The translations under genes and the position numbers were made by a program. A DNA stretch of 64,000 nt from CAZNOG01 sp964574635. GTDB taxonomy: Bacteria > Bacteroidota > Bacteroidia > Flavobacteriales_D > Cryomorphaceae. Below, one piece after another: positions 36,566-46,254 of this stretch (positions within the stretch are counted from its first letter, which is position 1; each line of letters opens with the position of its first letter). Where the stretch lies: contig CAZNOG010000014.1 of assembly GCA_964574635.1 (NCBI GenBank), positions 37,770-101,769 on the forward strand. The letters are read 5' to 3'. The notes under the pieces were generated by a model. The model saw nothing but the letters and a program-made list of their open reading frames with translations, did not search any database and had not been told where the DNA came from.

Positions 36566-36573
36566 CAAAGATA
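36566..36573 (-). promoter_or_regulatory. -7 promoter element for metG
   Basis: TATCTTTG on the minus strand, ~27 bases upstream of the TTG start, matching TAnnTTTG. It supports the TTG as the true start. Confidence 0.55.
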
Positions 36574-36592
36574 ACCAAAGCGAAGTTTCCAC

Positions 36593-37501
36593 ATGACCTC
36601 GAACACCCCGCCATTCCTCAAAAAAGGTGACAAAATAACCATCGTCGCACCGGCGAGGGCCGTAGAGGCCGCATTCATCGAATCGGCGGTAGCCACGATC
36701 GAGAAGGCGGGGTACAGGGCGGTCACGGCCACCAACCTGTTCGAGAAAGAAAACCAGTTTGCCGGCAATGACGAATCCCGCGCAGCCGATCTGAACGCCG
36801 CCATCGGCGACGAGGAATGCCGGGCCATTCTCTGCGCCCGAGGGGGATACGGCACGGCGAGGTTGTTGTCGTGCATCGATTGGGGGGCGTGGGCGAAAGA
36901 CCCGAAATGGCTGATCGGGTACAGCGACGTCACCGCCCTGCACTCCGCCCTGCATCAATTGCTGGGCATGCAATCCGTGCACGGAACCATGCCGGTGAAT
37001 TTCACCGCCAACACGCCCGACGCACTGGGAGGACTGTTCGCGGTATTGAGGGGCGAAGAAATCGACGTGACCTTCGAACCCCACCGGCTGAATCGCAGCG
37101 GAGAGTGCGTGGGCGACATGGTCGGCGGAAATCTCAGCGTGCTATACAGCATGCTCGGCAGCGAAACCCAATTGGACACCAAAGGCAAAATTTTGTTTCT
37201 GGAAGATTTGGACGAATACCTCTATCACGTAGACCGCATGATGCTGGCCCTCGATCGCGCGGGGATGTTGCGCGATTTGGCCGGCCTCGTGGTGGGCGGC
37301 ATGACCGACATGAACGACAACGCCGTCCCTTTCGGCTCGACGGCGGAAGAAATCATCGCCGATCGCGTGAGCGCCTACGGGTATCCCGTGGCCTTCGGCT
37401 ATCCATCCGGGCACATCGACGACAACCGGGCGTGGATTCACGGCAAAAAAAGAAGGCTGACCGTACATGACGATCAGCCCTCATCGCTAAACCACTATTG
37501 A
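36593..37501 (+). CDS. LD-carboxypeptidase (S66 family)
   Basis: 302 residues. Cleaves the terminal D-Ala from tetrapeptide stems of recycled murein, or acts as an MccF-like immunity peptidase. Shows VAPARAV at the N-terminus, ARGGYGTARLL, and the nucleophile region GYSDVTAL, with the late GYPSGH segment providing the His. Cytoplasmic, no signal peptide. Divergent from metG. Confidence 0.88.
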   Translation: MTSNTPPFLKKGDKITIVAPARAVEAAFIESAVATIEKAGYRAVTATNLFEKENQFAGNDESRAADLNAAIGDEECRAILCARGGYGTARLLSCIDWGAWAKDPKWLIGYSDVTALHSALHQLLGMQSVHGTMPVNFTANTPDALGGLFAVLRGEEIDVTFEPHRLNRSGECVGDMVGGNLSVLYSMLGSETQLDTKGKILFLEDLDEYLYHVDRMMLALDRAGMLRDLAGLVVGGMTDMNDNAVPFGSTAEEIIADRVSAYGYPVAFGYPSGHIDDNRAWIHGKKRRLTVHDDQPSSLNHY

Positions 37502-37512
37502 TCTCTACCTAT

Positions 37513-38157
37513 TTATTCTCTTTCAAATTTTGAATAATTCGAAGGTATGGTGAACAGGTCGTTGGCGAGATCGGTTTTTTCGACTTCGTTCACCAACAGT
37601 TTCGTCAATTCCACTCCGTCGGTTTTTCTTTCCACACCGACCATGGGAAACATTCCGTGGATGTCGGGTACGTTCATGAAATACACGGCGAGTTTGTCTT
37701 TTCTGTTCAGGGTTTCGAGCATGGGAACCATGAAGTCGAAGTCGTCATCCGCGACCCAGTAGGTCACTTCCCTGCCGTCGTCTTTCCCGGTCACTTTCAC
37801 TTCCGTGCATTTGTATCCGTTGATCACTTCGGTTTTTCCGGTTTTCTGAACGTATACTTCCGTGTCGCGAGGAGGTCTTTTGTTGGGCACGTCGATGAAC
37901 ATCTTTCGCTCGGGGCTCAATGCCTTCACGGTGTTCGCTTTGGTATCGATGATCATGATACCTTGGATTTCCCCGTTTTCACCGAGTTCCTCAACTCGGA
38001 TTTTGTCTCCTTTCACATAATAAATGTAATTGGCCGTAACGGGTCCAATGGTTTTGGTAAATTTGATGGTTCCCTGAAAGGGATCGTTCGCCGAAGCGGC
38101 AAGGCCAATAGCCAGACCAAAGGCGAGTGCTGCAAATTTTCTGGTGAGTTGTTTCAT
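37513..38157 (-). CDS. DUF4412 exported protein
   Basis: 214 residues with a signal peptide (about 1-23, FAALAFGLAIGLAASA) and a beta-rich body (NDPFQGTIKFTKTIGPVTANYIYYVKGDKIRVEE). The pattern matches DUF4412, periplasmic lipoprotein-like beta proteins of unknown function, related in look to LolA-type folds. Converges closely with the LD-carboxypeptidase gene. Confidence 0.78.
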   Translation of the reverse strand: MKQLTRKFAALAFGLAIGLAASANDPFQGTIKFTKTIGPVTANYIYYVKGDKIRVEELGENGEIQGIMIIDTKANTVKALSPERKMFIDVPNKRPPRDTEVYVQKTGKTEVINGYKCTEVKVTGKDDGREVTYWVADDDFDFMVPMLETLNRKDKLAVYFMNVPDIHGMFPMVGVERKTDGVELTKLLVNEVEKTDLANDLFTIPSNYSKFERE

Positions 38158-38208
38158 AGTGAAGCGGTTTGTTTTATTCTGACCCGTAATAATTAAATTC
38201 TTGTTGTT

Positions 38209-38574
38209 ATGTCAATTTCGACAAATGCCATCGGCAAATCGGGCGAATCGGTTGCATTTACGTACTTGATTAATCAAGGTTTCAAAATTCTCGAAAGGAA
38301 TTGGCGGTGCGGACGGGATGAAATCGACCTCATCGCGGAAATCGACGATTGCGTCGTATTCGTGGAGGTCAAGGCCAGAAAGAACAATACCTTTGGCGAC
38401 CCGCAGGACTTCGTGACCAAGAAAAAACAACGTTTCATGATCCGCGCGGCAAATACCTATCTCCAAGACAGAAACATTGAGAAAGAATGCCGGTTTGATA
38501 TCATAGCGATCAATAACGAGATGATCGAAGACCCGATTTTGCATATCGAAGACGCATTTTACCCTACGCTGTAA
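38209..38574 (+). CDS. YraN-family (UPF0102) endonuclease-fold protein
   Basis: 121 residues. The RRNW-like start, RCGRDEIDLIAEI and VFVEVKARKN motifs give the D-(E/Q)-x-K signature of the restriction-endonuclease fold (UPF0102). Cellular role is unsettled, perhaps DNA repair or RNA metabolism. RluB gene starts 9 bases later, so they form an operon. Confidence 0.88.
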   Translation: MSISTNAIGKSGESVAFTYLINQGFKILERNWRCGRDEIDLIAEIDDCVVFVEVKARKNNTFGDPQDFVTKKKQRFMIRAANTYLQDRNIEKECRFDIIAINNEMIEDPILHIEDAFYPTL

Positions 38575-38583
38575 ACCCCCGAC

Positions 38584-39702
38584 ATGAGCGACCGCAAACC
38601 CGACAACAAACGCAGAGGCGACAAACCCAAATACGATAAAAGATCCGATTCGCCCCGCAAGCAGCGCCCTGACCGAGACGGCAACCCGAGGGCGGAGAAA
38701 AAACCCCGTGGGGAAAAACCTCGGGGCGAAGCCTCCGATTACGCCAAACGCCCCAAACAAACCAAATCCGGCGACAGGCCGCGTTCATCGGGAAAACGGG
38801 AACCCGAAAACCAAAGTGGATTCAGAAGTCGAAAGCCCTACGACCAAAGACACGGCACGAAAAAATTCGAACGCGACGCCACCACACCCGCGTTCAAATC
38901 GAAATTCCAAAAAGGCCCTGCGGCCGCGAAACCCTATCGGGGCAAACCGGGCAGCGAGGATTTCGGCCCGAAACGGGAAGGGAAAAAGTCCGACGAAATC
39001 CGTCTGAACAAGTATTTGGCCAACTCCGGACTCTGCTCCCGAAGGGAGGCCGACGACCTCATCAAATCGGGGCTCGTGGAAATCAACGGGAAAGTCGAAA
39101 CCCGGATGGGAGTGCAAGTGAAACCCGGCGACGTGGTGACCTACGCCGGTGAAAGGGTCACGCCCGAAAAGCCGGTGTACCTTCTGATGAACAAACCCAA
39201 AGGGTATATCACCACCGTAAAGGACACCCACAACCGAGACACGGTCATGCACCTGCTCAAGGGTTTGGGAAATCACCGCGTTTTCCCCGTGGGACGCTTG
39301 GACAGAAACACCACCGGCTTGCTGCTTTTCACGAATGACGGCGACTTGGCCAAAAAACTGACCCACCCCAAGCACGGAGTAAAAAAATTGTACCACGTGC
39401 ACCTCGACAAAGCGTGCAAACCCGAACACATGCACCAACTGGTGGAGGGTGTGGAATTGGAAGACGGCGTCATGGCGGTGGACGTGGTGTCGTACGTGGC
39501 CGACGCCAAGGACAAAACGCAGGTGGGACTGGAAATCCACAGCGGAAAAAACAGGATCGTGAGGAGGCTGTTCGAAGCCTTGGGCTATAAAGTGATCAAA
39601 CTCGACCGCGTCGTTTTCGGCGGATTGACGAAAAAAGACCTTCCCCGTGGAAGGTGGAGGTACCTCACGGAACAAGAAGTGAACAACCTCAAAATGCTGT
39701 GA
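38584..39702 (+). CDS. rluB: RluB/RsuA-family pseudouridine synthase with long charged N-terminus
   Basis: 372 residues. Residues ~1-138 are a disordered Lys/Arg/Pro/Gly-rich extension; an S4 RNA-binding domain follows (about 139-190, IRLNKYLANSGLCSRREAD), then the RsuA/RluB catalytic domain with Asp240 in GRLDRNTTGLLL. It isomerises uridine in 23S rRNA (RluB position is the likeliest). Basic extensions on RluB are common in Bacteroidota. Confidence 0.88.
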   Translation: MSDRKPDNKRRGDKPKYDKRSDSPRKQRPDRDGNPRAEKKPRGEKPRGEASDYAKRPKQTKSGDRPRSSGKREPENQSGFRSRKPYDQRHGTKKFERDATTPAFKSKFQKGPAAAKPYRGKPGSEDFGPKREGKKSDEIRLNKYLANSGLCSRREADDLIKSGLVEINGKVETRMGVQVKPGDVVTYAGERVTPEKPVYLLMNKPKGYITTVKDTHNRDTVMHLLKGLGNHRVFPVGRLDRNTTGLLLFTNDGDLAKKLTHPKHGVKKLYHVHLDKACKPEHMHQLVEGVELEDGVMAVDVVSYVADAKDKTQVGLEIHSGKNRIVRRLFEALGYKVIKLDRVVFGGLTKKDLPRGRWRYLTEQEVNNLKML

Positions 39703-39826
39703 GACATCGCCGTTCCGAGTCAGCGCCCATGAGCGGCTCGAGGTGCGCGCAGCGCAGGGGGCAACACTATTCTTTTCCACGCGGCGTTTACCAACCCGGG
39801 GCCGCCCAATTCCCGCAACACTCGCC

Positions 39827-42517
39827 TTGAAAAGGATACGGAAATATCTCCTCTACCTCTGCCTCGCCGCGATGGTTTTCGTCGTTGCGGCTTATTTCCT
39901 CGCCAAACACTACGAACCCGAAGTGAAGGCCCTGTTGGTGGCGGAATTGAACAAAAACCTGGACGTACCGGTGCAGGTCGGTGACATCAACCTCAGCCTG
40001 CTCAGCCGTTTTCCCAACGCCAGCCTCAGATTCGCCGACGTCGTAATACCCGAAACTTCGGGCGATCCTGCGGATACACTCCTGTACGTCCGAAACCTGT
40101 ACCTGCAAATCGGCTTGCTCGATTTTCTCAAAAAGAACTTCACGGTGACCGAAGCGGAATTGAACACCGGGTTCTTCCACATGAAGTACCACCCCGACGG
40201 CAGCGACAATTTCCGTTTCTGGAAGGAAAGCGACGACTCCTCCGATGCATCTCAGGGCGGCTCCCACATCAATCTCAAAGACATCGAACTGGTCGATTTC
40301 GGATACTCCTTGCACACCGCCGACGACCTCCTGATCGAACTGTTCACCAACAAAGCGACGGCCGAGGGAAATTTCGGCGACGAGCAATACACAGTGGACG
40401 CTCACGCCGACATCGTGGTAAAACACGTGGCTTCCAACGGAGTATCGATGTACGAAAACCTCCACCTCGTGGGCCCCCTTTCCCTGCAAATGGACGCGGC
40501 GAAGAACGTCCACCATTTCCAAATCAACCGGGCGAAACTCGAGGATCAACCCTTCCGCCTCCACGGTTCTCTCGACAACTCGGGGAAGACGGCGGAATGG
40601 CGGCTGGATGCGTCCATGACTTCCGCCCGCGTTGAGCGGGTCACACAACTCATCCCGGCCGATTTGCGCAAAGAATTCGCGGCCTACGCCGCCGAGGGAA
40701 AAACCGATCTGGATTTGATCTTGGAATTCGGGGAATCTTTCCGAATGGAAACCGTGTTCGAAAACCTCAGGGGAAAATTCAGACACACCGTGGCCATGGG
40801 AAAGGCCGAGGTGAAGGACGGAGCGGGAGTTCTTCGCATCGACGACGGAAAAGCCTCCTTGTACATCGACCAACTGCAGGGAGAGCTCGGCATGGGAAAC
40901 CTCACCGCCAAAGGAAAGATCGTCGATTTCTCCTCACCGACTTTCGACCTGAACCTCAAAGGAAACATCGACCTCACCACGCTGAAGGATTTTTTGAATA
41001 TTGAAAGGGCGGAAATGCTGACGGGACACGTGGCTTTGAACGGTCATCTCACCGGCCATCTGTCGCGGGGACATACACCCGAAGACAAGTTGAAGTTGCT
41101 CAGGGGCATCGATTTCAACGGTTCCCTGCGGGTGGAAGACGGAGGTTTTAAAGCCGCGGGACGATCGGAGACCCTTACGGACATCTCGGGCGATATCGAA
41201 CTGAAAGACAACGCGATCTCCATCCAGGACGCGGGCGGCAAAATCAACGGAAGCTCATTCCGGATCGAAGGGAGCATCGGAAACGCTTTGCCCTACCTCA
41301 GCGAGCCGGGCCAGCAACTGCACATCGCGGCGCATTTCAGCGCCCCCATTCTCGACCTGAACAAGGTGTGGAATACCGAGTCGACCGCCCAAGACACGGC
41401 CTACCACTTCTCGCTGCCCAAAGACGTCACGTTCAACTTGGCCGTGGACGTCGACGAAATCAAATTCCGAAAATTCGACGCCAAGAACGTCACGGGAAAA
41501 GCGTACTTCAAAAACGACGTTCTGACCCTGAATCCCGTATCCTTCGATTTGGCGTCGGGTCGGGTTAATGCGTCGCTGATCGTGAACCGCGACGGGGAAA
41601 ACTTCCGGGCACGGGCCATGGCCAACGCCCGTGGTCTGCAGATAGACCGCGTGTTTGAATCTTTCGAAAACTTCGGACAGTCGGTAATCAAATCGGAAAA
41701 CATCTCCGGCATCGCCGATTTGGACATCGATTTCAATACCGTGTTCGGCCGCGATTTGAATGTGGCAACCGAAACCGTGCAGGCGCAGGCCGATTTGGCG
41801 GTAAGCGACGGGATTTTGCGAAACCTCGAATCCCTGCAGCAAATTGCCGATTACATCCGCGGCAATGGCCTCTGGAATGCATTGATCAAAGTGGATGCGC
41901 TGGAAAAAAACCTCAAGGTGGTGACTTTCGACGATTTGAAAAACAGCGTGGTGATCGCCAACCGCAGAGTGACCATACCGGAAATGTCGTTGGGCAATTC
42001 GGCGCTGACCATGGAAGTCATGGGCACGCACGGCTTCGACAACACCATCGATTACGCGCTGAATTTTCGACTGAGCGAATTGCTGCGTACGGGACGCCAA
42101 CAGAACGAAGAGTTCGGGTACGTGGTGGATGACGGCACCGGGCTCAGGTTGTTCATGCGCATGTACGGAAGCACGGATTCACCGCAGTTCAGCATAGACA
42201 AAGACGCGGTGAAGGACAGCCGGAAGGAAACCTTTCAAGCCGAGAAAAAGGAGATCAAAAACATCCTGAAAACGGAATTCGGGCTGTTTAAATCGGATAC
42301 GACCTTGACGGGTATCCGGGAGGCGCCCCCCACTCCAACCACCCGATTTGAGGTTGAATGGGATGGGGACGGTGATCGTCCGTCGGACGACACACCCACA
42401 AAAACCCAAAAACCCCGCACGAAAAGCATATTCGGGAAGAATTCCGGCAAAAACCGCGCGCTGTCGGATGAGGACAAGAAGAGGTACGAAGAGCTGGAAA
42501 AGGACGACGACATGTGA
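39827..42517 (+). CDS. AsmA-like inner-membrane protein
   Basis: About 896 residues from TTG 39827, which places a basic N-terminus and one membrane helix (about 7-27) at the start. The long periplasmic body has the AsmA pattern: VEVKALLVAELNKNLDVPVQVGDI at its N-terminus and an AsmA C-terminal region (IDLTTLKDFL and DFNTVFGRDL segments). AsmA/YhdP-class proteins are bridge-like lipid carriers between membranes. The C-terminal ~45 residues are charged and partly encoded by a dispersed motif copy. Ends 4 bases from the converging MORN gene. Confidence 0.82.
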   Translation: MKRIRKYLLYLCLAAMVFVVAAYFLAKHYEPEVKALLVAELNKNLDVPVQVGDINLSLLSRFPNASLRFADVVIPETSGDPADTLLYVRNLYLQIGLLDFLKKNFTVTEAELNTGFFHMKYHPDGSDNFRFWKESDDSSDASQGGSHINLKDIELVDFGYSLHTADDLLIELFTNKATAEGNFGDEQYTVDAHADIVVKHVASNGVSMYENLHLVGPLSLQMDAAKNVHHFQINRAKLEDQPFRLHGSLDNSGKTAEWRLDASMTSARVERVTQLIPADLRKEFAAYAAEGKTDLDLILEFGESFRMETVFENLRGKFRHTVAMGKAEVKDGAGVLRIDDGKASLYIDQLQGELGMGNLTAKGKIVDFSSPTFDLNLKGNIDLTTLKDFLNIERAEMLTGHVALNGHLTGHLSRGHTPEDKLKLLRGIDFNGSLRVEDGGFKAAGRSETLTDISGDIELKDNAISIQDAGGKINGSSFRIEGSIGNALPYLSEPGQQLHIAAHFSAPILDLNKVWNTESTAQDTAYHFSLPKDVTFNLAVDVDEIKFRKFDAKNVTGKAYFKNDVLTLNPVSFDLASGRVNASLIVNRDGENFRARAMANARGLQIDRVFESFENFGQSVIKSENISGIADLDIDFNTVFGRDLNVATETVQAQADLAVSDGILRNLESLQQIADYIRGNGLWNALIKVDALEKNLKVVTFDDLKNSVVIANRRVTIPEMSLGNSALTMEVMGTHGFDNTIDYALNFRLSELLRTGRQQNEEFGYVVDDGTGLRLFMRMYGSTDSPQFSIDKDAVKDSRKETFQAEKKEIKNILKTEFGLFKSDTTLTGIREAPPTPTTRFEVEWDGDGDRPSDDTPTKTQKPRTKSIFGKNSGKNRALSDEDKKRYEELEKDDDM
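42390..42417 (+). repeat. Dispersed ACCCACAAAAACCC motif, copy 7 (inside AsmA-like gene)
   Basis: ACACACCCACAAAAACCCAA, then AAACCCCG. It is in frame in the charged C-terminal tail, encoding DTPTKTQKP at about residues 855-863. Confidence 0.75.
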
Positions 42518-42521
42518 GGCC

Positions 42522-43445
42522 TCAGCGGACCTGCTCGGCGTCGGAGATTTCGAACCCGACGAATTTTCCGTTCTGGTACACTTCGGTCTTGTTCAAGCGG
42601 CCTTCGCGGTCGTATCGGTACCACTTGCCGTTCCAAAGTCGGCCATTGCGGAACTCGCCCTCTTGGGTCACTTGCTTTTCGAAGTTGTATAGGCGATCCA
42701 CGCCGGTTTTGTCGAACTCCTCCACTTTGGCGGCGGTTTGGTCTTCAAACGCCGACTTTTCGCCGTCGTCGATCAATTCCCCGTCTTGCAGAAGGGGATC
42801 CGCCACATGGACGATTTTGCCTTCGGGTGCGGGGTAGTGCACGATGGTTTCGGGGTCGACGCGACCTTGAACGATTTCTTTCCGCTCTTTGGGGCTGCCG
42901 TCGGCGTAGAAGGTTTGGTACACACCGTGGGTCAATCCATTGGTGATCTCCACGATCAATTGGGGCTGACCGGAGGCGTAGTAGTATTTCTGGGTGCCGT
43001 CGCGCCGGCCCTTATCGTTGAAGTGAAAATCCTGAGCCACTTGTCCGTTTTCGTGGTAGCGTTTGAAATCGTTGACGTTGCGCATGTTTTGCCAGTCGCC
43101 TTCTTCCTCGACGTTGCCCGAGGGGTAATATATTCGGTAGGGGCCGTGAGGAAAACCGTTTTTGTAGGTGATTTCGCTTCGGACGGCGCCGGTGGGATAG
43201 TACTTCTTCCAAATCCCCGTGCGTCGGTTGTCGGTAAAATGTCCTTCCTCAACGATGCGGTCCGCGCGGTATCCGGCTTCGCTGCTCATGGCGCCGGTGA
43301 TTTGCCAAAATCCTTGCTTTTGGCCGTTGGCGTCAGTGCGGTTGGTGACTTCACCGGTTGAGGACGCTTGTGCCGTCACCGCAAACGCCATCATCCAAAA
43401 TCCCCCCACGGCCACGATCCATCTCAATTTTTTGATCCTTTGCAT
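42522..43445 (-). CDS. MORN-variant (YwqK-type) repeat exported protein
   Basis: 307 residues with a signal peptide (about 1-27) and repeated short segments of the type GxWxxYYxxGxxxxExxYxxG (GIWKKYYPTG, GPYRIYYPSG, KYYYASGQ, GVYQTFYADG), the MORN_2 or YwqK repeat. Often mis-labelled as toxin-antitoxin proteins; the actual role is unknown. Secreted or outer-membrane associated. Confidence 0.78.
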   Translation of the reverse strand: MQRIKKLRWIVAVGGFWMMAFAVTAQASSTGEVTNRTDANGQKQGFWQITGAMSSEAGYRADRIVEEGHFTDNRRTGIWKKYYPTGAVRSEITYKNGFPHGPYRIYYPSGNVEEEGDWQNMRNVNDFKRYHENGQVAQDFHFNDKGRRDGTQKYYYASGQPQLIVEITNGLTHGVYQTFYADGSPKERKEIVQGRVDPETIVHYPAPEGKIVHVADPLLQDGELIDDGEKSAFEDQTAAKVEEFDKTGVDRLYNFEKQVTQEGEFRNGRLWNGKWYRYDREGRLNKTEVYQNGKFVGFEISDAEQVR

Positions 43446-43600
43446 AAGGCATTGTTCCTTTTATGCAGCCTACGATTTTCGGGTGCGAATGTTACCCTGA
43501 AATCGCATCGGATCATACGCCCCGCCACGCCGTGAGAGTCAGGACGTCGCGGAGGCGACCGGCGTTTCCGCCGGTGCTTCGTCGGATTTTTATCGGGAAA

Positions 43601-44554
43601 TCAGGCGGGTTGTGCGGCCCTGAGGTTGGCGAGCATGTCGGCCACCATTTCGTTCAAACCGAATTGCGGCTTCCAGCCCCAATCGCGGCGCGCGAACTCG
43701 TCGTCGATGGACGACGGCCAACTCTTGGCGATGCCGTCCCGGTAATCGGGCTTGTAGCTGATCTCGAATTCGGGAATGTGCTTTTGGATGGCTTCGGCGA
43801 TCGTCTGCGGACTGAAGGACATGCCCGAAATGTTGTACGAAGTGCGCACCGAAATACGATCGGCAGGGGCATCCATCAAATCCATGACGGACTTGATGGC
43901 GTCGGGCATATACATCATGGGCAGGGCGGTACCGGCGCTGATAAAGCTCTCGTAACCGCGGTGTTTCAGCGCCTCGTGAAAGATGTGCACCGCGTAATCG
44001 GTGGTGCCCCCACCCGGGGCGCTTTTGTAACCGATGATGCCGGGAAAACGCACGCTTCGCACGTCAACTCCGTACCGGTCGTGGTAGTATTCGCACCAAC
44101 TCTCTCCGGCCACTTTCGAAATTCCGTAGACGGTAGTGGGTTCCATGACGGTGCGTTGCGGGGTGTGATCCTTGGGCGTTCGGGGTCCGAATACGGCGAT
44201 CGAGCTCGGCCAAAAAACGCGCTTGATGCGTTGGTCTTTGGCGAGGTTCAGCACGTTGAACAATCCGTCCATGTTCAACCTCCACGCGGTTTCGGGGTTT
44301 CTCTCGGCCGTGGCCGACAGCGTCGCCGCCAGCAGGTAGACGTCTTCCACGCCGTACCGATCTATCAAGTCGGACATGGCCGCGGCGTCGAGTACGTCCA
44401 ACCTCTCGTAGGGGCCGTCGGCGATTCCTTCCGAAGGAAGATCGTGGATATCAGAAGCCAACACGGCGTCGGAACCGTGCTTTTTCCGCAAGGCTTCGAC
44501 CAGCTCGGTACCGATCTGCCCGGCGGCGCCCATTACCAGGATTTTTGATGTCAT
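43601..44554 (-). CDS. L-threonine 3-dehydrogenase (SDR/epimerase type)
   Basis: 317 residues. NAD-binding GxxGxxG (Gly9-Gly15 in GAAGQIG), catalytic Tyr143 and Lys147 in YGISK, and the segment FNVLNLAK...VFWPSSIAVFG, which is typical of the short-chain-type threonine dehydrogenases of Bacteroidota. Oxidises L-threonine to 2-amino-3-ketobutyrate. A plain NAD-dependent epimerase is the alternative reading. A -7 element lies just upstream. Confidence 0.87.
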   Translation of the reverse strand: MTSKILVMGAAGQIGTELVEALRKKHGSDAVLASDIHDLPSEGIADGPYERLDVLDAAAMSDLIDRYGVEDVYLLAATLSATAERNPETAWRLNMDGLFNVLNLAKDQRIKRVFWPSSIAVFGPRTPKDHTPQRTVMEPTTVYGISKVAGESWCEYYHDRYGVDVRSVRFPGIIGYKSAPGGGTTDYAVHIFHEALKHRGYESFISAGTALPMMYMPDAIKSVMDLMDAPADRISVRTSYNISGMSFSPQTIAEAIQKHIPEFEISYKPDYRDGIAKSWPSSIDDEFARRDWGWKPQFGLNEMVADMLANLRAAQPA

Positions 44555-44576
44555 AACACCTCCGATTTTTGCGGTG

Positions 44577-44584
44577 CAAAGGTA
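44577..44584 (-). promoter_or_regulatory. -7 promoter element for threonine dehydrogenase gene
   Basis: TACCTTTG on the minus strand, ~22 bases upstream of the ATG. The region 20 bases further has CTG instead of TTG. Confidence 0.55.
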
Positions 44585-44717
44585 CGCAATTGACCGTGTT
44601 TGCGCAGGAATTTTCTATTTCTGCCAGGTGAAATCCCACCGCCGCTTTCCGAAATCCGCGTGCCCAAAAAAACCATTCCCCCGCCCCGCATTGCGCCATC
44701 CACCTCGTGGCGATGTG

Positions 44718-44725
44718 TATATTTG
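44718..44725 (+). promoter_or_regulatory. -7 promoter element for homogentisate dioxygenase gene
   Basis: TATATTTG, 24 bases before the chosen ATG. A TTG lies 24 bases upstream (44691), a little far from the usual spacing. Confidence 0.5.
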
Positions 44726-44749
44726 TATTTCCCAGATATTCGAATCATC

Positions 44750-45907
44750 ATGCCCATCTACCATCAGCTCGGAAAAATTCCGCGAAAAAGACACACCGTG
44801 TTCTCCAAACCCGACGGAGGCATTTACTACGAACAACTCTTCGGAACGGAAGGTTTCAGCGGCACCGCGTCGCTTCTGTACCACGTGCACAGGCCCACGC
44901 AGGTCAAGCACATCGGGGAGAGCAAAGATGTATCACCGCGCATCGCGGTTGCCAAAAACATCAAGTCGACTTTGCTGCGCGGCATGGATATCAAACCGGT
45001 GGACGATTATTTGGAAAGCCGGATTCCGGTGCTCGTAAACGACGACGTCATGATCGAACTGGCGGCTCCGCGCAAGTCCACGCCCTACTTTTACAAAAAC
45101 GCCGACTGCGACGAAGTCATATTCGTACACCGGGGCACCGGTACGCTGAAATCCCTCTTGGGCAATTTGAGCTTTTCGTACGGCGATTACCTGGTGGTTC
45201 CCCGTGGCATGATCTACCAAATGGAATTCGCCACGTCCGACAACCGTCTGCTCACCATGCAGATAAACAGCCCGGTGTATACCCCCAAGCGGTACCGCAA
45301 CAAATTCGGTCAGTTGTTGGAGCATTCCCCGTTTTGCGAGCGCGACATCCGTCGTCCGGAAAATTTGGAAACCCACGACGAAATCGGCGATTTCAACGTC
45401 AAGGTGAGAAAGCAAAACGTGCTTCACGATTTCACCTACGCCACAAACCCCTTCGACGTGGTGGGATGGGACGGATACAACTATCCTTACGCCATGTCCA
45501 TCCACGACTTCGAACCCATTACGGGCCGCATTCACCAGCCTCCCCCCATACACCAACACTTCGAGGCGCACAACATGGTGATCTGCTCCTTCTGTCCCCG
45601 CCTGTACGACTACCATCCGGAAGCCATTCCGGCGCCGTACAACCACAGCAATATCGACAGCGACGAGGTGCTCTATTACGTCGACGGCGATTTCATGAGC
45701 CGCAACAACATCGAGAAGGGCCACATCACGCTGCACCCCGCCGGCATCGTTCACGGACCCCACCCGGGCGCCACCGAGCGAAGCATCGGCAAGAAAGAAA
45801 CCGAAGAATTGGCCGTCATGATCGACACGTTCCGGCCCCTTCGAATCACCGAACAAGCCATGGAAATCGCCGATCCCGATTACTGGCGATCGTGGTTGGA
45901 AGACTGA
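44750..45907 (+). CDS. hmgA: Homogentisate 1,2-dioxygenase
   Basis: 385 residues from ATG 44750 (an open frame to 44600 would include the promoter). Cupin dioxygenase opening the ring of homogentisate to maleylacetoacetate in tyrosine degradation. The IHQHFEAHN segment supplies iron ligands, with HPAGIVHGPHPG later. HPPD, the preceding step, is encoded ~5 kb downstream on the same strand; the fumarylacetoacetase is not in the window. Confidence 0.93.
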   Translation: MPIYHQLGKIPRKRHTVFSKPDGGIYYEQLFGTEGFSGTASLLYHVHRPTQVKHIGESKDVSPRIAVAKNIKSTLLRGMDIKPVDDYLESRIPVLVNDDVMIELAAPRKSTPYFYKNADCDEVIFVHRGTGTLKSLLGNLSFSYGDYLVVPRGMIYQMEFATSDNRLLTMQINSPVYTPKRYRNKFGQLLEHSPFCERDIRRPENLETHDEIGDFNVKVRKQNVLHDFTYATNPFDVVGWDGYNYPYAMSIHDFEPITGRIHQPPPIHQHFEAHNMVICSFCPRLYDYHPEAIPAPYNHSNIDSDEVLYYVDGDFMSRNNIEKGHITLHPAGIVHGPHPGATERSIGKKETEELAVMIDTFRPLRITEQAMEIADPDYWRSWLED

Positions 45908-45932
45908 TCGCGGTTTTCATGTGATACTTTTT

Positions 45933-46180
45933 GGGCGTGCCCCCGGATTCACTTCGTACGGGAAGTATTTCCCTTATTTCATTTTCCTATTCATCCCTCG
46001 TTCGCTTTTCCGGGGTCGGGTCGTTCGCTGTATCCCGATCGTGGCCGACGGTGCATCCGTACGGCGAACGAGGAGCTCACAAGATCGCTCTCGCCGCCTA
46101 CGGCTGCACCGCCGTCCCCGTCGGGGATGCCGCTGCCGCCCCTCACGCGGATTCTCGGATTGCGATTCTCGGCATATCGC
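45933..46180 (+). repeat. Long intergenic repeat, copy C
   Basis: Begins GGGCGTGCCCC, contains GGGGTCGGGTCGTTCGCTGTATC, GAGCTCACAAGATCGCT (identical to copy A) and GGGGATGCCG...CCCCTCACGCGG. Lies between hmgA and the large T9SS gene. Confidence 0.7.
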
Positions 46181-46200
46181 CAAGGTACCCCCCGAAAAGT

Positions 46201-46231
46201 AAAAAGCCGTTCCTGTTCGGAACGGCTCTTT
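46201..46231 (-). terminator. Intrinsic terminator of the large T9SS gene
   Basis: AGCCGTTCC (46205-46213) and GGAACGGCT (46219-46227) form a stem with loop TGTTC. On the minus strand a TTTTT tract follows. It lies 25 bases after the stop codon at 46255. Confidence 0.8.
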
Positions 46232-46254
46232 ACATTCGGGTTTAACCCTTCGGT

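Larger units (their letters stand above)
45908..46254. other. Intergenic region after hmgA
   Basis: About 350 bases without a gene: long repeat copy C plus the terminator of the leftward T9SS gene. Confidence 0.6.

Noticed and set aside
36540..36614. ATG at 36614 as the metG start
   Set aside because: It lies upstream of the likely -7 element and within the first codons of the divergent LD-carboxypeptidase gene; the TTG at 36539 directly precedes the conserved start.
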